Below, piece by piece: positions 55,478-64,000 of a stretch of 64,000 nt of DNA (its first letter is position 1; every line of letters starts with the position of its first letter). The position numbers were made by a program, and so were the translations under genes. The stretch lies in the NCBI RefSeq assembly GCF_002157625.1, contig NZ_BDMM01000001.1:372001-436000 (forward strand), given 5' to 3'. The stretch comes from Brevundimonas sp. SH203 (lineage in GTDB: Bacteria > Pseudomonadota > Alphaproteobacteria > Caulobacterales > Caulobacteraceae). Below the pieces are notes generated by a model. That model worked only from the letters and a program-made list of their open reading frames with translations. It made no database searches and was not told the origin of the DNA.

Positions 55478-55633
55478 TCACAGATCCTTGGCCGGCCTGT
55501 TCGGCTCGTCCGGCTCGCCGTCTGCATCCTTGTCGGTGAAATGAGTCCGGGCCCGCCCCTCGAACACGGTGGACAGCGCGAACAGGGCGCCCGCCAGAAT
55601 CACTGCGCCGACGAAGAGGATGATCAGCATCAT
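55478..55633 (-). CDS. Small membrane protein, 51 aa, with acidic tail
   Basis: One transmembrane helix (about 2-22: MLIILFVGAVILAGALFALS), then FEGRARTHF and an acidic tail TDKDADGEPDEPNRP. The D-K-D-A-D-G spacing resembles half of an EF-hand calcium loop. A start at 55630 (second ATG) is equally possible. Not recognised; supported by the clean helix-plus-tail profile. The 263-bp stretch between this gene and the previous one contains no convincing gene. Confidence 0.6.
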   Translation of the reverse strand: MMLIILFVGAVILAGALFALSTVFEGRARTHFTDKDADGEPDEPNRPAKDL

Positions 55634-55716
55634 GCTGTCTCAACGCGGCGGCACGCGCCGGGTTCAGGCTGACATCCAGCCCGATGCCGCCAGTCGTCAT
55701 TCAAATCTGGAGAAGA

Positions 55717-55791
55717 TGGTGGATGCGACAGGGATTGAACCTGTGACCCCCTCGGTGTGAACGAGGTGCTCTCCCGCTGAGCTACGCATCC
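55717..55791 (-). tRNA. tRNA-Val (anticodon CAC)
   Basis: 75 nt with CCA encoded. Acceptor GGATGCG pairs with CGCATCC; D-arm AGCTCAGCGGGAGAGC; anticodon stem CCTCG/CGAGG with loop TTCACAC giving anticodon CAC (reads GUG); T-arm ACAGG-TTCAATC-CCTGT. All stems pair fully. It lies between the small membrane protein gene and the transporter gene. Confidence 0.95.
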
Positions 55792-55847
55792 ATGCCTTGC
55801 GGAGGCGGCGACATAGCCCGGTCGCCCGGCCCGCGCAAGCGTCCGTT

Positions 55848-57137
55848 TCAGATTCCGGCGGCGCGAACGGTTTCCGGCGTCTCGGCCTCGGGGTCGCCGG
55901 GCAGCCAGGCGACGTGGCCGTCATAGATGTCCTGGTTCAGGATGCCCTCTTCTCTGGCCACCAGAACCGGCACCAGCATCTGTCCGGTCACGTTGGTCGC
56001 GGTGCGCATCATGTCGATGACCCGGTCGATCGCGACGATATAGCCGATGCCTTCCAGCGGCAGGCCGGCGGTGGACAGGGTCAGGGTCAGCATGACGATG
56101 CTGGTCCCCGGCACCCCGGCCGTGCCCAGCGACCCCAGCACCGCCGTCAGGCCGATCAGCACATACTGCGTCAACGTCAGGTCGATCTTGAAATACTGGG
56201 CGATGAAGATCGAGGCGATGGCCGGATAGATGGCGCCGCAGCCGTCCATCTTCACATTGGCGCCCAGGGGCACGGCGAAGGCGGCATAGGCCTGGGGCAC
56301 GCCCAGTCGCTCGACCGTCTGACGCAGGGTGATCGGCAGGGTGCCTAGAGAGGACGAGGTGGCGAAGGCCGTCTGCTGGGCCGCAAACGCGCCTCGGAAG
56401 AAGCTCGTGACCTTCAGACCATGCACCTTCAGCAGGCCCGAATAGACGATCAGGATATGGAACAGGCAGGCGGCGTAGATGGCGCCGATGAACTTCAACA
56501 GCGGCAGCAGCGCCTCCCAGCCATAGCCGCCGACCACCGAACCGATCAGGCCGAACACTCCGATGGGCGTCAGCTGGATCACCCAGCGCGTGATGCGGAA
56601 GATGATGGCCGCCCCCTCGTCCACCAACCGCCGCACCCCCTGCGCCCGGTCGCCCAGCGCCACCAGCGCCATGCCGACCAGGGCCGAGAAGAAGATGATC
56701 TGTAACACCTTGCCCTCGGCCAAGGCGGCGAAGGGATTGGTCGGGACCACGCCGATCAGCACCTCCAGCGGCGTCGGGATGACCCGCTCCTTGACCTCGC
56801 CCAGCGGCAGGTTCGACAGGCCGACGCCCGGATTGATGATATGGCCGAAGGCGAAGCCGACCAGCACGGCCAGCAGGGAGGTGATGGCGAACCAGACGAT
56901 GGTGCGCACGCCCAGCCGCACGGCCCCCGCCCCCTCGCCCAGCTTGGCGATGGAACTGGCGATGGTGAACAGCACCAGCGGCGCCACCACCATGCGGATC
57001 AGGTTCAGATAGACGTCCCCGATCGGCTGCAGCCAGACCTCGGCCCGTTCCCGCAGGATCAGACCCGCCGCTATGCCCAGGACGAAGCCGGCGGCGGTCC
57101 GCTGCCACAGCGGGATTTTCAGAAAACGAGCGAACAT
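55848..57137 (-). CDS. Dicarboxylate/amino acid:cation symporter (DAACS family)
   Basis: 429 aa (ATG at 57137; a GTG three codons upstream is possible). About eight membrane helices plus the two re-entrant hairpins of GltPh-type carriers: the serine-rich AFATSSSLGTLPIT, GANVKMDGCG and GVPGTSIVMLTLTL. The conserved DRVIDMMRTATNVTGQ in the last helix binds substrate and Na+. It should import a C4-dicarboxylate or acidic amino acid with cations. Substrate is not resolved from sequence. Confidence 0.93.
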   Translation of the reverse strand: MFARFLKIPLWQRTAAGFVLGIAAGLILRERAEVWLQPIGDVYLNLIRMVVAPLVLFTIASSIAKLGEGAGAVRLGVRTIVWFAITSLLAVLVGFAFGHIINPGVGLSNLPLGEVKERVIPTPLEVLIGVVPTNPFAALAEGKVLQIIFFSALVGMALVALGDRAQGVRRLVDEGAAIIFRITRWVIQLTPIGVFGLIGSVVGGYGWEALLPLLKFIGAIYAACLFHILIVYSGLLKVHGLKVTSFFRGAFAAQQTAFATSSSLGTLPITLRQTVERLGVPQAYAAFAVPLGANVKMDGCGAIYPAIASIFIAQYFKIDLTLTQYVLIGLTAVLGSLGTAGVPGTSIVMLTLTLSTAGLPLEGIGYIVAIDRVIDMMRTATNVTGQMLVPVLVAREEGILNQDIYDGHVAWLPGDPEAETPETVRAAGI

Positions 57138-57236
57138 GAAGGGCACTTTCGACGGGGTGCGCCAATCTGTCCATCGCCGGCCCGATCCGCAACCGTCACG
57201 GCGATCATTGATCGACAGATTTGCTGAAACCGCCCT

Positions 57237-57950
57237 TCAGAATTTCAGCGCCTTGGAGACGTAGAAATCCGACAACAGGCCGTCGACCGCCTCTTCCACA
57301 TCCTCGAAATCGTCGATCAGAACGTCGGCGCCCAGCGTCTCGACCGGAACCGGCGTGAAGCCGAAAGTGACCAGGATGCAAGGCATTCCGGCGTCTTTAG
57401 CCGCGCCGGCGTCGGGCGCCGCGTCGCCGACCATGATCGCCCGCTCGGGATCGCCCCCGGCCGTGGCCACGGCCTCCTTCAGGTGCGCGCCCGACGGTTT
57501 GCGCGCGCTGACCCGGTCGGGACCGACGATGGCCGCGAAATGCCGGGCGAGATCCAGTTTCTGCAGCAACAGTTCGGACAGGTCCGACCGCTTGTTGGTC
57601 GCCACCACCAGAATCGCGCCGCGCGCCGCCAGCCGCTCCAGCGTCTCGACCACGCCGTCGAACGGCCGGGAGCCGTCGGCGATATGGGCGGCGTAGTCGA
57701 CCAGGAACCGTTCGAACAGTTCGTCCGACTGCGCCCGCTCGACCGGCGCCCCGGCCGCCTCGAATCCGTGAACCAGCAAGGCCCGCGCCCCCGACCCGAT
57801 CAGGGTCGAGGCCGAATCCATCTCGACGGGCGGCAGACCTTCCTCGACCAGCAGGCGGTTCAGGGTTCCGATCAGGTCCGGCGCGGAATCGACCAGCGTT
57901 CCGTCCAGGTCGAAGGCGATGGTCCAGCCTTCCAGATCACGATCGGTCAT
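57237..57950 (-). CDS. gph: Phosphoglycolate phosphatase (HAD family)
   Basis: 237 aa. HAD phosphatase: nucleophile Asp in AFDLDGTLVDSAPDL, cap domain (about 17-85), motif II in LVVATNKRS, Lys in SARKPSGAHL and motif III in IMVGDAAPDAGAAKDAG. The usual Gph sequence is GD-x-x-x-D; here GDAAPD fits. ATG at 57950 (MTDRDLEGW); the in-frame ATG at 57977 falls inside an intergenic repeat arm. Exact substrate within the HAD group is inferred. Confidence 0.88.
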   Translation of the reverse strand: MTDRDLEGWTIAFDLDGTLVDSAPDLIGTLNRLLVEEGLPPVEMDSASTLIGSGARALLVHGFEAAGAPVERAQSDELFERFLVDYAAHIADGSRPFDGVVETLERLAARGAILVVATNKRSDLSELLLQKLDLARHFAAIVGPDRVSARKPSGAHLKEAVATAGGDPERAIMVGDAAPDAGAAKDAGMPCILVTFGFTPVPVETLGADVLIDDFEDVEEAVDGLLSDFYVSKALKF

Positions 57951-57970
57951 GGTCTTTCCTCGTTCTTTCT

Positions 57971-58080
57971 CCGTCATCCTCGGTCTTGACCCGAGGATCG
58001 GAGGGCCCGCCCTCTATGCGAAACGGCGACGCACCGCTGCTCGTCAAATCCGATCCCCGGGTCAAGCCCGAGGATGACGG
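57971..58080. repeat. Bipartite inverted-repeat element between gph and glmU
   Basis: Two 32-nt inverted arms, 57971-58002 and 58049-58080, match at 30 of 32 positions and are separated by 46 bp. Each contains a short internal hairpin (CTCGG-x7-CCGAG) and ends in TCATCC-type sequence, like the element at 46102-46229 but with a different core. It occupies most of the gap between the divergent gph and glmU genes. Confidence 0.8.
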
Positions 58081-58130
58081 CGTGTGACGGTCGTTGTAGA
58101 CGGCGAGACGACTAGCCCTCGGGACGATTC

Positions 58131-59510
58131 ATGACCAGCCAGACACGCGCTCGCGCCGCCATCATTCTCGCCGCTGGCCAGGGAACTCGGATGAAGTCGT
58201 CCCTGCCCAAGGTGCTGCACCCCGTCGCCCACCGCGCCATGCTGGACCACGCCATCGACGCGGCCGAGGGCCTGGGCTGCGAGCGGATCGTCGTGGTGGT
58301 CGGAACCCACTCGCCAGAGGTCCGCGCCCATGTGGTCAAACGCCTGGGCGAGGCCGCCATCGCGGTCCAGGACCCGCCGCTGGGCACCGGCCACGCCGTC
58401 CGCGCCGCCGAACGGGCCCTGTCCGGCTTCGACGGCGAGGTGGTCGTCACCTATGGCGACGTCCCGCTGCTGAAGGCCGCCGACATCGCGCCGGTCTTCA
58501 ATGCGGACGGCGTGACCGTCATCGGCTTCGAGGCGCGCGATCCCGGCGCCTATGGCCGCCTGATCCTGGACGGCGAGACATTGACCGCCATCACCGAGGC
58601 CAAGGAGGCGTCGGCCGAGGTTCTGGCCGTGACCGCCTGCAACTCCGGCGTCATGGCCGCCCCGGCCGCCCTACTCTTCGCTCTCCTGGCGGACGTGACG
58701 AACGACAACGCCAAGGGCGAATACTATCTGACCGACGTGGTCGAGCTGGCGCGCAAGGGCGGCCATCCGACCCGCGCCGTCTTCGCCGCCGAGGACGCGG
58801 TGATGGGCGTCAACTCCCAGGCCGAACTGGCCCAGGCCGAGGCCCTGTTCCAGCAGGTCCAGCGCGAGACCTTCCTCGCCGCCGGCGTGACCATGAGCGC
58901 TCCCGACACCGTCCACTTCGCCTGGGACACCCAGGTCGCCGGCGGGACCGTGATCGAGCCCTTCGTCGTGTTCGGCCCCGGCGCCGCAGTCGAAGGCGGC
59001 GCCCGCATCCGCAGTTTCAGCCACATCGAGGGCGCGCGCGTCGGCCCCGGCGCCGAGATCGGCCCCTACGCCCGGCTGCGTCCCGGCGCGGATCTGGCCG
59101 AGGGAGTCAAGATCGGCAACTTCGTCGAGGTGAAGAACGTGACGATGGCCAAGGGCGCCAAGGCCAACCACCTGTCCTATCTGGGCGACGGCGCGGTGGG
59201 CGCGGGCGCCAACATCGGCGCCGGCACGATCTTCTGCAACTACGACGGCTTCAACAAGGCCCGGACCGAGATCGGCGCGGGCGCCTTCGTCGGCTCGAAC
59301 TCCAGCCTCGTCGCGCCGGTCCGCATCGGCGACGGCGCCCTGATCGCCTCGGGCTCGGTCGTGACCGAGGACGTGCCGGCCGACGCCCTGGCCTTCGGTC
59401 GCGCCCGCCAGACCATCAAGCCCGAGGCCGCCGCCGCCTTCCGCGAAACGGCCAAGGCCAAAAAGGCCGCATCCAAGGCCGCCCAATCCAGGAACGATCC
59501 GTCCAAATGA
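58131..59510 (+). CDS. glmU: UDP-N-acetylglucosamine pyrophosphorylase / GlcN-1-P acetyltransferase
   Basis: 459 aa, bifunctional. N-terminal nucleotidyltransferase (about 1-225) with [20 protein letters not shown] and a C-terminal left-handed beta-helix acetyltransferase (about 250-440) with hexapeptide repeats such as [27 protein letters not shown] and [11 protein letters not shown]. Produces UDP-GlcNAc for peptidoglycan and LPS. The stop overlaps the rpiA start (ATGA). Confidence 0.97.
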   Translation: MTSQTRARAAIILAAGQGTRMKSSLPKVLHPVAHRAMLDHAIDAAEGLGCERIVVVVGTHSPEVRAHVVKRLGEAAIAVQDPPLGTGHAVRAAERALSGFDGEVVVTYGDVPLLKAADIAPVFNADGVTVIGFEARDPGAYGRLILDGETLTAITEAKEASAEVLAVTACNSGVMAAPAALLFALLADVTNDNAKGEYYLTDVVELARKGGHPTRAVFAAEDAVMGVNSQAELAQAEALFQQVQRETFLAAGVTMSAPDTVHFAWDTQVAGGTVIEPFVVFGPGAAVEGGARIRSFSHIEGARVGPGAEIGPYARLRPGADLAEGVKIGNFVEVKNVTMAKGAKANHLSYLGDGAVGAGANIGAGTIFCNYDGFNKARTEIGAGAFVGSNSSLVAPVRIGDGALIASGSVVTEDVPADALAFGRARQTIKPEAAAAFRETAKAKKAASKAAQSRNDPSK

Positions 59511-60190
59511 GCGACCTCCAGAAGAAGAACGCCGGCGAAGCGGCCGCCGCCCATGTCGAGGCCGGCATGATCGTGGGTCTGGGCACCGGCTCGACCGCCG
59601 CCTGGTTCGTCAAGGCGCTGGCCGCGCGCAACCTGTCCGGCCTGCGCTGCGTGCCGACGTCCGAAAAGACCGCCGACCTGGCGCGCGAACTGGGCCTGAC
59701 GCTGTCGACGCTGGAGGATACGCCCCGCATCGACCTGACGGTCGACGGCGCCGACGAAGTCGGGCCGGGCCTGGCCCTGATCAAGGGCGGCGGCGCGGCC
59801 CTGCTGCGCGAGAAACTGGTGTGGGAGGCGTCCAGCCGCTGCATCGTCATCGCCGACGCCGCCAAGGTCGTGCCCGTGTTGGGGACCTTCCCCCTGCCCA
59901 TCGAGGTCGTGGCCTTCGGTCACAAGACCACGGCCAACCGCATCGCCGATGTCCTGATCGACCACGAGATCAACCAGCCCGCCCGCGTGCGTCAGGCGGA
60001 TCGCGGCCTGGTCCGCACCGACGGCGGCAATCTGATCTATGATGCGGCGTGCAGGGCGATCAACGATCCGGTGCGTCTGGCCGACGACCTGAAGCTGATC
60101 ACCGGCGTGGTCGAACACGGCCTGTTCCTGGACCTGGCCGATCTGGCCATCATCGGAACCGACGACGGCTTCGAGGAACGCCTGCCCTAA
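59507..60190 (+). CDS. rpiA: Ribose-5-phosphate isomerase A
   Basis: 227 aa. Interconverts ribose 5-phosphate and ribulose 5-phosphate. [40 protein letters not shown] and [10 protein letters not shown] are diagnostic. Coupled to glmU. Its TAA shares bases with the TAG of the convergent sugar transferase gene (CTAA at 60187-60190). Confidence 0.96.
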   Translation: MSDLQKKNAGEAAAAHVEAGMIVGLGTGSTAAWFVKALAARNLSGLRCVPTSEKTADLARELGLTLSTLEDTPRIDLTVDGADEVGPGLALIKGGGAALLREKLVWEASSRCIVIADAAKVVPVLGTFPLPIEVVAFGHKTTANRIADVLIDHEINQPARVRQADRGLVRTDGGNLIYDAACRAINDPVRLADDLKLITGVVEHGLFLDLADLAIIGTDDGFEERLP

Positions 60191-60849
60191 TAGACGCCGC
60201 GTCGGCTCAGCACGGCCGGGACCGTGCGCGCCAGAAGGGCGAGATAGACGCCAGGGTTCAGATGTCTGGCCAGCCAGACATCCATCGCCACCCGACGACG
60301 ATAAGGCACGTCGTTGCGGCCGGACACCTGCCACAGGCCCGTCAGACCCGGCCGCACGGCGCAATAGTCGGCCAGCCGCCGCCCATACAGGCTCGCCTCG
60401 TCCATCACGATGGGTCGAGGCCCGACCAGGGACATCTCGCCCCTCAACACGTTCAGCAACTGCGGCAGTTCGTCGATGCTGGAGCGTCGCAACAGTCCGC
60501 CCAGGCGTGTCACGCGCGCGTCGTGGCGAAACTTTCGCGACGCGCGCCACTCCGCATCGATCAGGTCCGGCAGACGCGCCTCCGCATCCGGCGTCATGGT
60601 GCGAAACTTCAGACAGGCGAAGGCGCGTCCGCCGCGTCCGATCCTTTGCTGGCGAAACAGCACCGGCCCGCCGCCCTGCCCCCACACCGCCAAGACCGTG
60701 ACCGCCATCAGAGGCAAAAAGAACAGGATCGCCGCCGACGCCAGACCGATATCCAGCGCCCTGATCAGGCATCCCTCTTCCCACCCCAGCGCCGGCGCAC
60801 GGAAACGTCTTGCGGCCCACGGCGTCCGGATCGCCTCCATGCTCGACAT
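60187..60849 (-). CDS. Undecaprenyl-phosphate sugar phosphotransferase-like enzyme
   Basis: 220 aa. Bacterial sugar transferase (initiating phosphoglycosyl transferase) core: one membrane segment (about 32-52: RALDIGLASAAILFFLPLMAVTVL), then GGPVLFRQQRIGRGGRAFACLKFRTM, KFRHDARVTRLGGLLRRSSIDELPQLLNVLRGEMSLVGPRP and RPGLTGLWQVSGRND. It starts a polysaccharide such as holdfast, capsule or exopolysaccharide by moving a sugar phosphate to undecaprenyl phosphate. ATG at 60849 has GGGGAGG upstream. No glycan gene cluster is adjacent. Confidence 0.9.
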   Translation of the reverse strand: MSSMEAIRTPWAARRFRAPALGWEEGCLIRALDIGLASAAILFFLPLMAVTVLAVWGQGGGPVLFRQQRIGRGGRAFACLKFRTMTPDAEARLPDLIDAEWRASRKFRHDARVTRLGGLLRRSSIDELPQLLNVLRGEMSLVGPRPIVMDEASLYGRRLADYCAVRPGLTGLWQVSGRNDVPYRRRVAMDVWLARHLNPGVYLALLARTVPAVLSRRGVY

Positions 60850-60962
60850 CGCAACGCCTCCCCGGAAACAGTCGCGCTTGGTTGATCGAAACACAACTCT
60901 CAATGTCGGTTGGCCAATCAGATCGAATTGACGGCGCAGATGGAAACCACCATAGGTTGTTA

Positions 60963-61136
60963 ATGCAGTCTCAGCCCGCCAATGATGACGAACGGCGCCG
61001 ATCCCATACGATGGGATCATCCGAAGAGTCCCGCTGGTCGGGACGTCTGACGGTCGGCCTGCTGGCTGGGCTCAGTCTTCTGCTGTGGGCGCTGATCGCC
61101 GGCGGCGTCTATGTGATCGTCCGCATCCTGCTTTAG
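60963..61136 (+). CDS. Small membrane protein, 57 aa
   Basis: A charged N-terminus (DDERRRSHTMGSSEESRW) and one transmembrane helix (about 29-57: LTVGLLAGLSLLLWALIAGGVYVIV). Start at 60963 has no ribosome site; an internal ATG at 61011 would give 41 aa and sits on a 19-bp palindrome (61000-61018). A TTGACG box 30 bp upstream is compatible with a near-leaderless message. Unrecognised. Its stop abuts the stop of the convergent lipoprotein gene. Confidence 0.5.
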   Translation: MQSQPANDDERRRSHTMGSSEESRWSGRLTVGLLAGLSLLLWALIAGGVYVIVRILL

Positions 61137-61634
61137 TCAGTCGCCGTTCCAGGCCGTCAGGGCGACGGGCGCGCGTCGGCCGTCGACCTGAACGGTTCCC
61201 GATATGACCACGGTGCGATCCCCCAGATTGCGGCGCGCCGTGGCCAGGGCGTCCTGGTCGATCCGCGCCTCGAACCGCACCTCGCCGCCCGCCGTCGCAC
61301 CCGTCATGCGAACGGCGTCGTCGGTGATCTGATAGCGAATCGGCAGAACCCTCACCTCGCCCTGAGGCCCGGCCAGCGTCAGGATCAGCGGCGGCGCGCC
61401 GCGATCGCCCGCCTCCCACGCCTCGAACGCCGCCGTCTGGCCGATGAACAGCGAGACGACGCCTGAGCCGTCTGGCTGAGCCGGCCGGTATTCCCCCGAC
61501 ACATCTCCGCTGAGCGCATGGCGAAAGGCGGTCGTCTTCGCGTCGTTCGCGGGCCGCCCCCGCTCGACCCGCTGGTCACAGGCCCCGACGGCCAGCACCG
61601 CCAGCAGGGCGACGACGCCAAGACGGCGGCTCAA
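61137..61634 (-). CDS. Predicted lipoprotein of unknown function
   Basis: 165 aa. Lipoprotein signal ending LAVGAC-DQR (Cys about 19). The rest has a beta-rich profile: VSGEYRPAQPDGSGVVSLFIGQTAAF, LTLAGPQGEVRVLPIRYQI, VRFEARIDQDALATARRN and VISGTVQVDGRRAPVALTAW. No family recognised. The start overlaps the stop of the M28 peptidase gene by four bases, so the two are cotranscribed. Confidence 0.75.
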   Translation of the reverse strand: MSRRLGVVALLAVLAVGACDQRVERGRPANDAKTTAFRHALSGDVSGEYRPAQPDGSGVVSLFIGQTAAFEAWEAGDRGAPPLILTLAGPQGEVRVLPIRYQITDDAVRMTGATAGGEVRFEARIDQDALATARRNLGDRTVVISGTVQVDGRRAPVALTAWNGD

Positions 61635-62587
61635 TGGTCCAGCCCCTTGTCCAGGGCGTGAAAGCCGGCGATGGCCAGTTCCGTCGCGCTGGTGAACACC
61701 GCCGGATTGATCCGCTCAAAAGTGTCGCTGGGCCGGTGATAGTCGGGGTGAAACTCGACGCCCATATACAGGAACGGCACGCCCGCCTCATGGAAGGCGG
61801 CGTGATCCGACGAATCGACCCAATTGTTCTCGCCCGTATCCTGCGGCGTGTCCTTGCCGAAGGCGAAGGACACCGCCCCCTGCGCCGGGATCGGTTCCAG
61901 GATGCGGCGCAGATCGGGGTGCTGATAACCGCCCGTGACCCACAGATGTCCGTCGGTTTCCGCCCGCGCCGTCATGTCGAAGTTCAGGTTCAGGCTGATG
62001 GACGACAGCGGCACGGGCGGCGCCTTGACGAATTCTCGCGCGCCCAGCAGCCCCCGCTCCTCCCCGTCCAGCGCCACGATCAGCACGCTATGCTCCGGCG
62101 CCTGGGCCTTCAGCCGCCGCGCCAGTTCCAGCATCGTCGCCACGCCCGAGGCGTTGTCGTCCGCCCCGTGATAGATCTGGCCGTCGTTCATGCCGACGTG
62201 GTCGTAATGGGCCGTCACCACGATATAACGATCCGCGACGCGCGTGCCGGGGATCAGGCCGACGATATTGACGCCGCTGAACCGCTTCACGCCCTCGCGC
62301 GTGCGCCCCGTCGCTTCGAACGGTTGAAGCCGCCCGAAGGGCGCCGGCTGAACCCCCATCGCCTCCAGCCGCGACACGATATAGGCCCGCGCCCGCTCGC
62401 CCCCCGCCGACCCCGTGTCGCGCCCCTGCATGTCGTCGCCCGACAGGACGCGCACATCGTCCAGCAAGGGGCTGGATGCGACGGGCGCCGCCGCCGGCGC
62501 GGTGGCTACGGGCGCGGGCGAAACCGGCGTGCAACCGCTCAGCAGGATGGCAGCGACGGAAAGCGAAAAAGCGATGGGACGGATCAT
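61631..62587 (-). CDS. M28 family metallopeptidase, predicted lipoprotein
   Basis: 318 aa. Lipoprotein signal ending ILLSGC-TPV. The zinc aminopeptidase domain has the metal ligands in VVTAHYDHVG, YHGADDNASGVATMLELARRL, ALDGEERGLLGAREFV and DSSDHAAFHEAGVPFLYMG. Membrane-tethered peptidase trimming N-terminal residues of peptides in the periplasm or outside. Substrate unknown. Divergent from ligA. Confidence 0.92.
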   Translation of the reverse strand: MIRPIAFSLSVAAILLSGCTPVSPAPVATAPAAAPVASSPLLDDVRVLSGDDMQGRDTGSAGGERARAYIVSRLEAMGVQPAPFGRLQPFEATGRTREGVKRFSGVNIVGLIPGTRVADRYIVVTAHYDHVGMNDGQIYHGADDNASGVATMLELARRLKAQAPEHSVLIVALDGEERGLLGAREFVKAPPVPLSSISLNLNFDMTARAETDGHLWVTGGYQHPDLRRILEPIPAQGAVSFAFGKDTPQDTGENNWVDSSDHAAFHEAGVPFLYMGVEFHPDYHRPSDTFERINPAVFTSATELAIAGFHALDKGLDH

Positions 62588-62679
62588 GCGAACTCCACAA
62601 AGACCGTCCGACCCTAACCGCAGCCGAACCCCGCGTCAGCCGTTCGTTGACGGGTCACGCGGCGGTCAACAGGTGATAA

Positions 62680-64000
<1,321 letters not shown>

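Overview
The window looks like chromosome from a high-GC alphaproteobacterium of the Caulobacterales, most likely Brevundimonas or a close relative. The main support is a clear MipZ division-site ATPase, a TipN-like polar coiled-coil protein, the fabD-fabG-acpP-fabF-mltG-yicC-gmk order and the lptF-lptG-lptD-surA-pdxA-rsmA order. The genus is inferred from protein content and gene order, not from a database search. Almost everything is single-copy housekeeping or metabolic sequence. I see no prophage, insertion sequence, integrase or CRISPR array. Genes are densely packed, and no gene-free stretch exceeds about 280 bases.

Layout. 1-2905: a single-chain MmeI-like restriction-modification enzyme cut by the left edge. 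2943-10342: a complete histidine-utilisation locus in two divergent arms (hutF-hutC-hutI leftward, hutG-hutU-hutH rightward) around a perfect HutC-type palindrome. 10345-11098: the Mn exporter mntP behind a yybP-ykoY manganese riboswitch. 11133-14053: type 2 IPP isomerase and a secreted protein of five PPC domains. 14148-19595: folD, a lemA/TPM operon, an EEP-family hydrolase and a phospholipase D. 19767-24742: a small membrane protein, TipN-like protein, a pyroglutamyl-peptidase-like pseudoenzyme, DUF423 and prolyl aminopeptidase. 24792-26999: doxX, pirin and a divergent LysR regulator. 27004-29595: two tandem I78-like lipoproteins, holC and pepA. 29739-38922: the LPS-export and outer-membrane biogenesis operon, with pdxA, rsmA and an aminotransferase. 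38884-47178: an orphan hybrid histidine kinase and the gmk/fab cluster. 47250-51544: cytochrome b561-YceI fusion, YceI, a J-domain protein, mipZ and a SPOR protein. 51817-55007: chorismate mutase, an ACT-less prephenate dehydratase and class II DAHP synthase. 55074-60849: two tiny proteins, tRNA-Val, a DAACS transporter, gph, glmU, rpiA and a sugar transferase. 60963-64000: a small membrane protein, a lipoprotein, an M28 peptidase and ligA cut by the right edge.

Several blocks work as units. The hut genes form the five-step route from histidine to glutamate plus formate (HutH, HutU, HutI, HutF, HutG). LptF/LptG and LptD are the inner-membrane and outer-membrane ends of LPS export, with SurA to chaperone barrel proteins. 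FabD, FabG, AcpP and FabF form the core fatty-acid elongation set. DAHP synthase, chorismate mutase and prephenate dehydratase sit together as the entry, branch point and phenylalanine arm of aromatic synthesis.

The most notable item is a 33-codon Phe/Tyr-rich leader peptide followed by mutually exclusive hairpins upstream of the chorismate mutase gene. It lies next to a prephenate dehydratase that lacks its ACT feedback domain, so regulation here may have moved from allostery to attenuation. Other items worth attention are the MmeI-like enzyme 37 bp behind hutI, the five-PPC secreted protein without a protease, the pyroglutamyl-peptidase-like pseudoenzyme, and two large bipartite inverted repeats.
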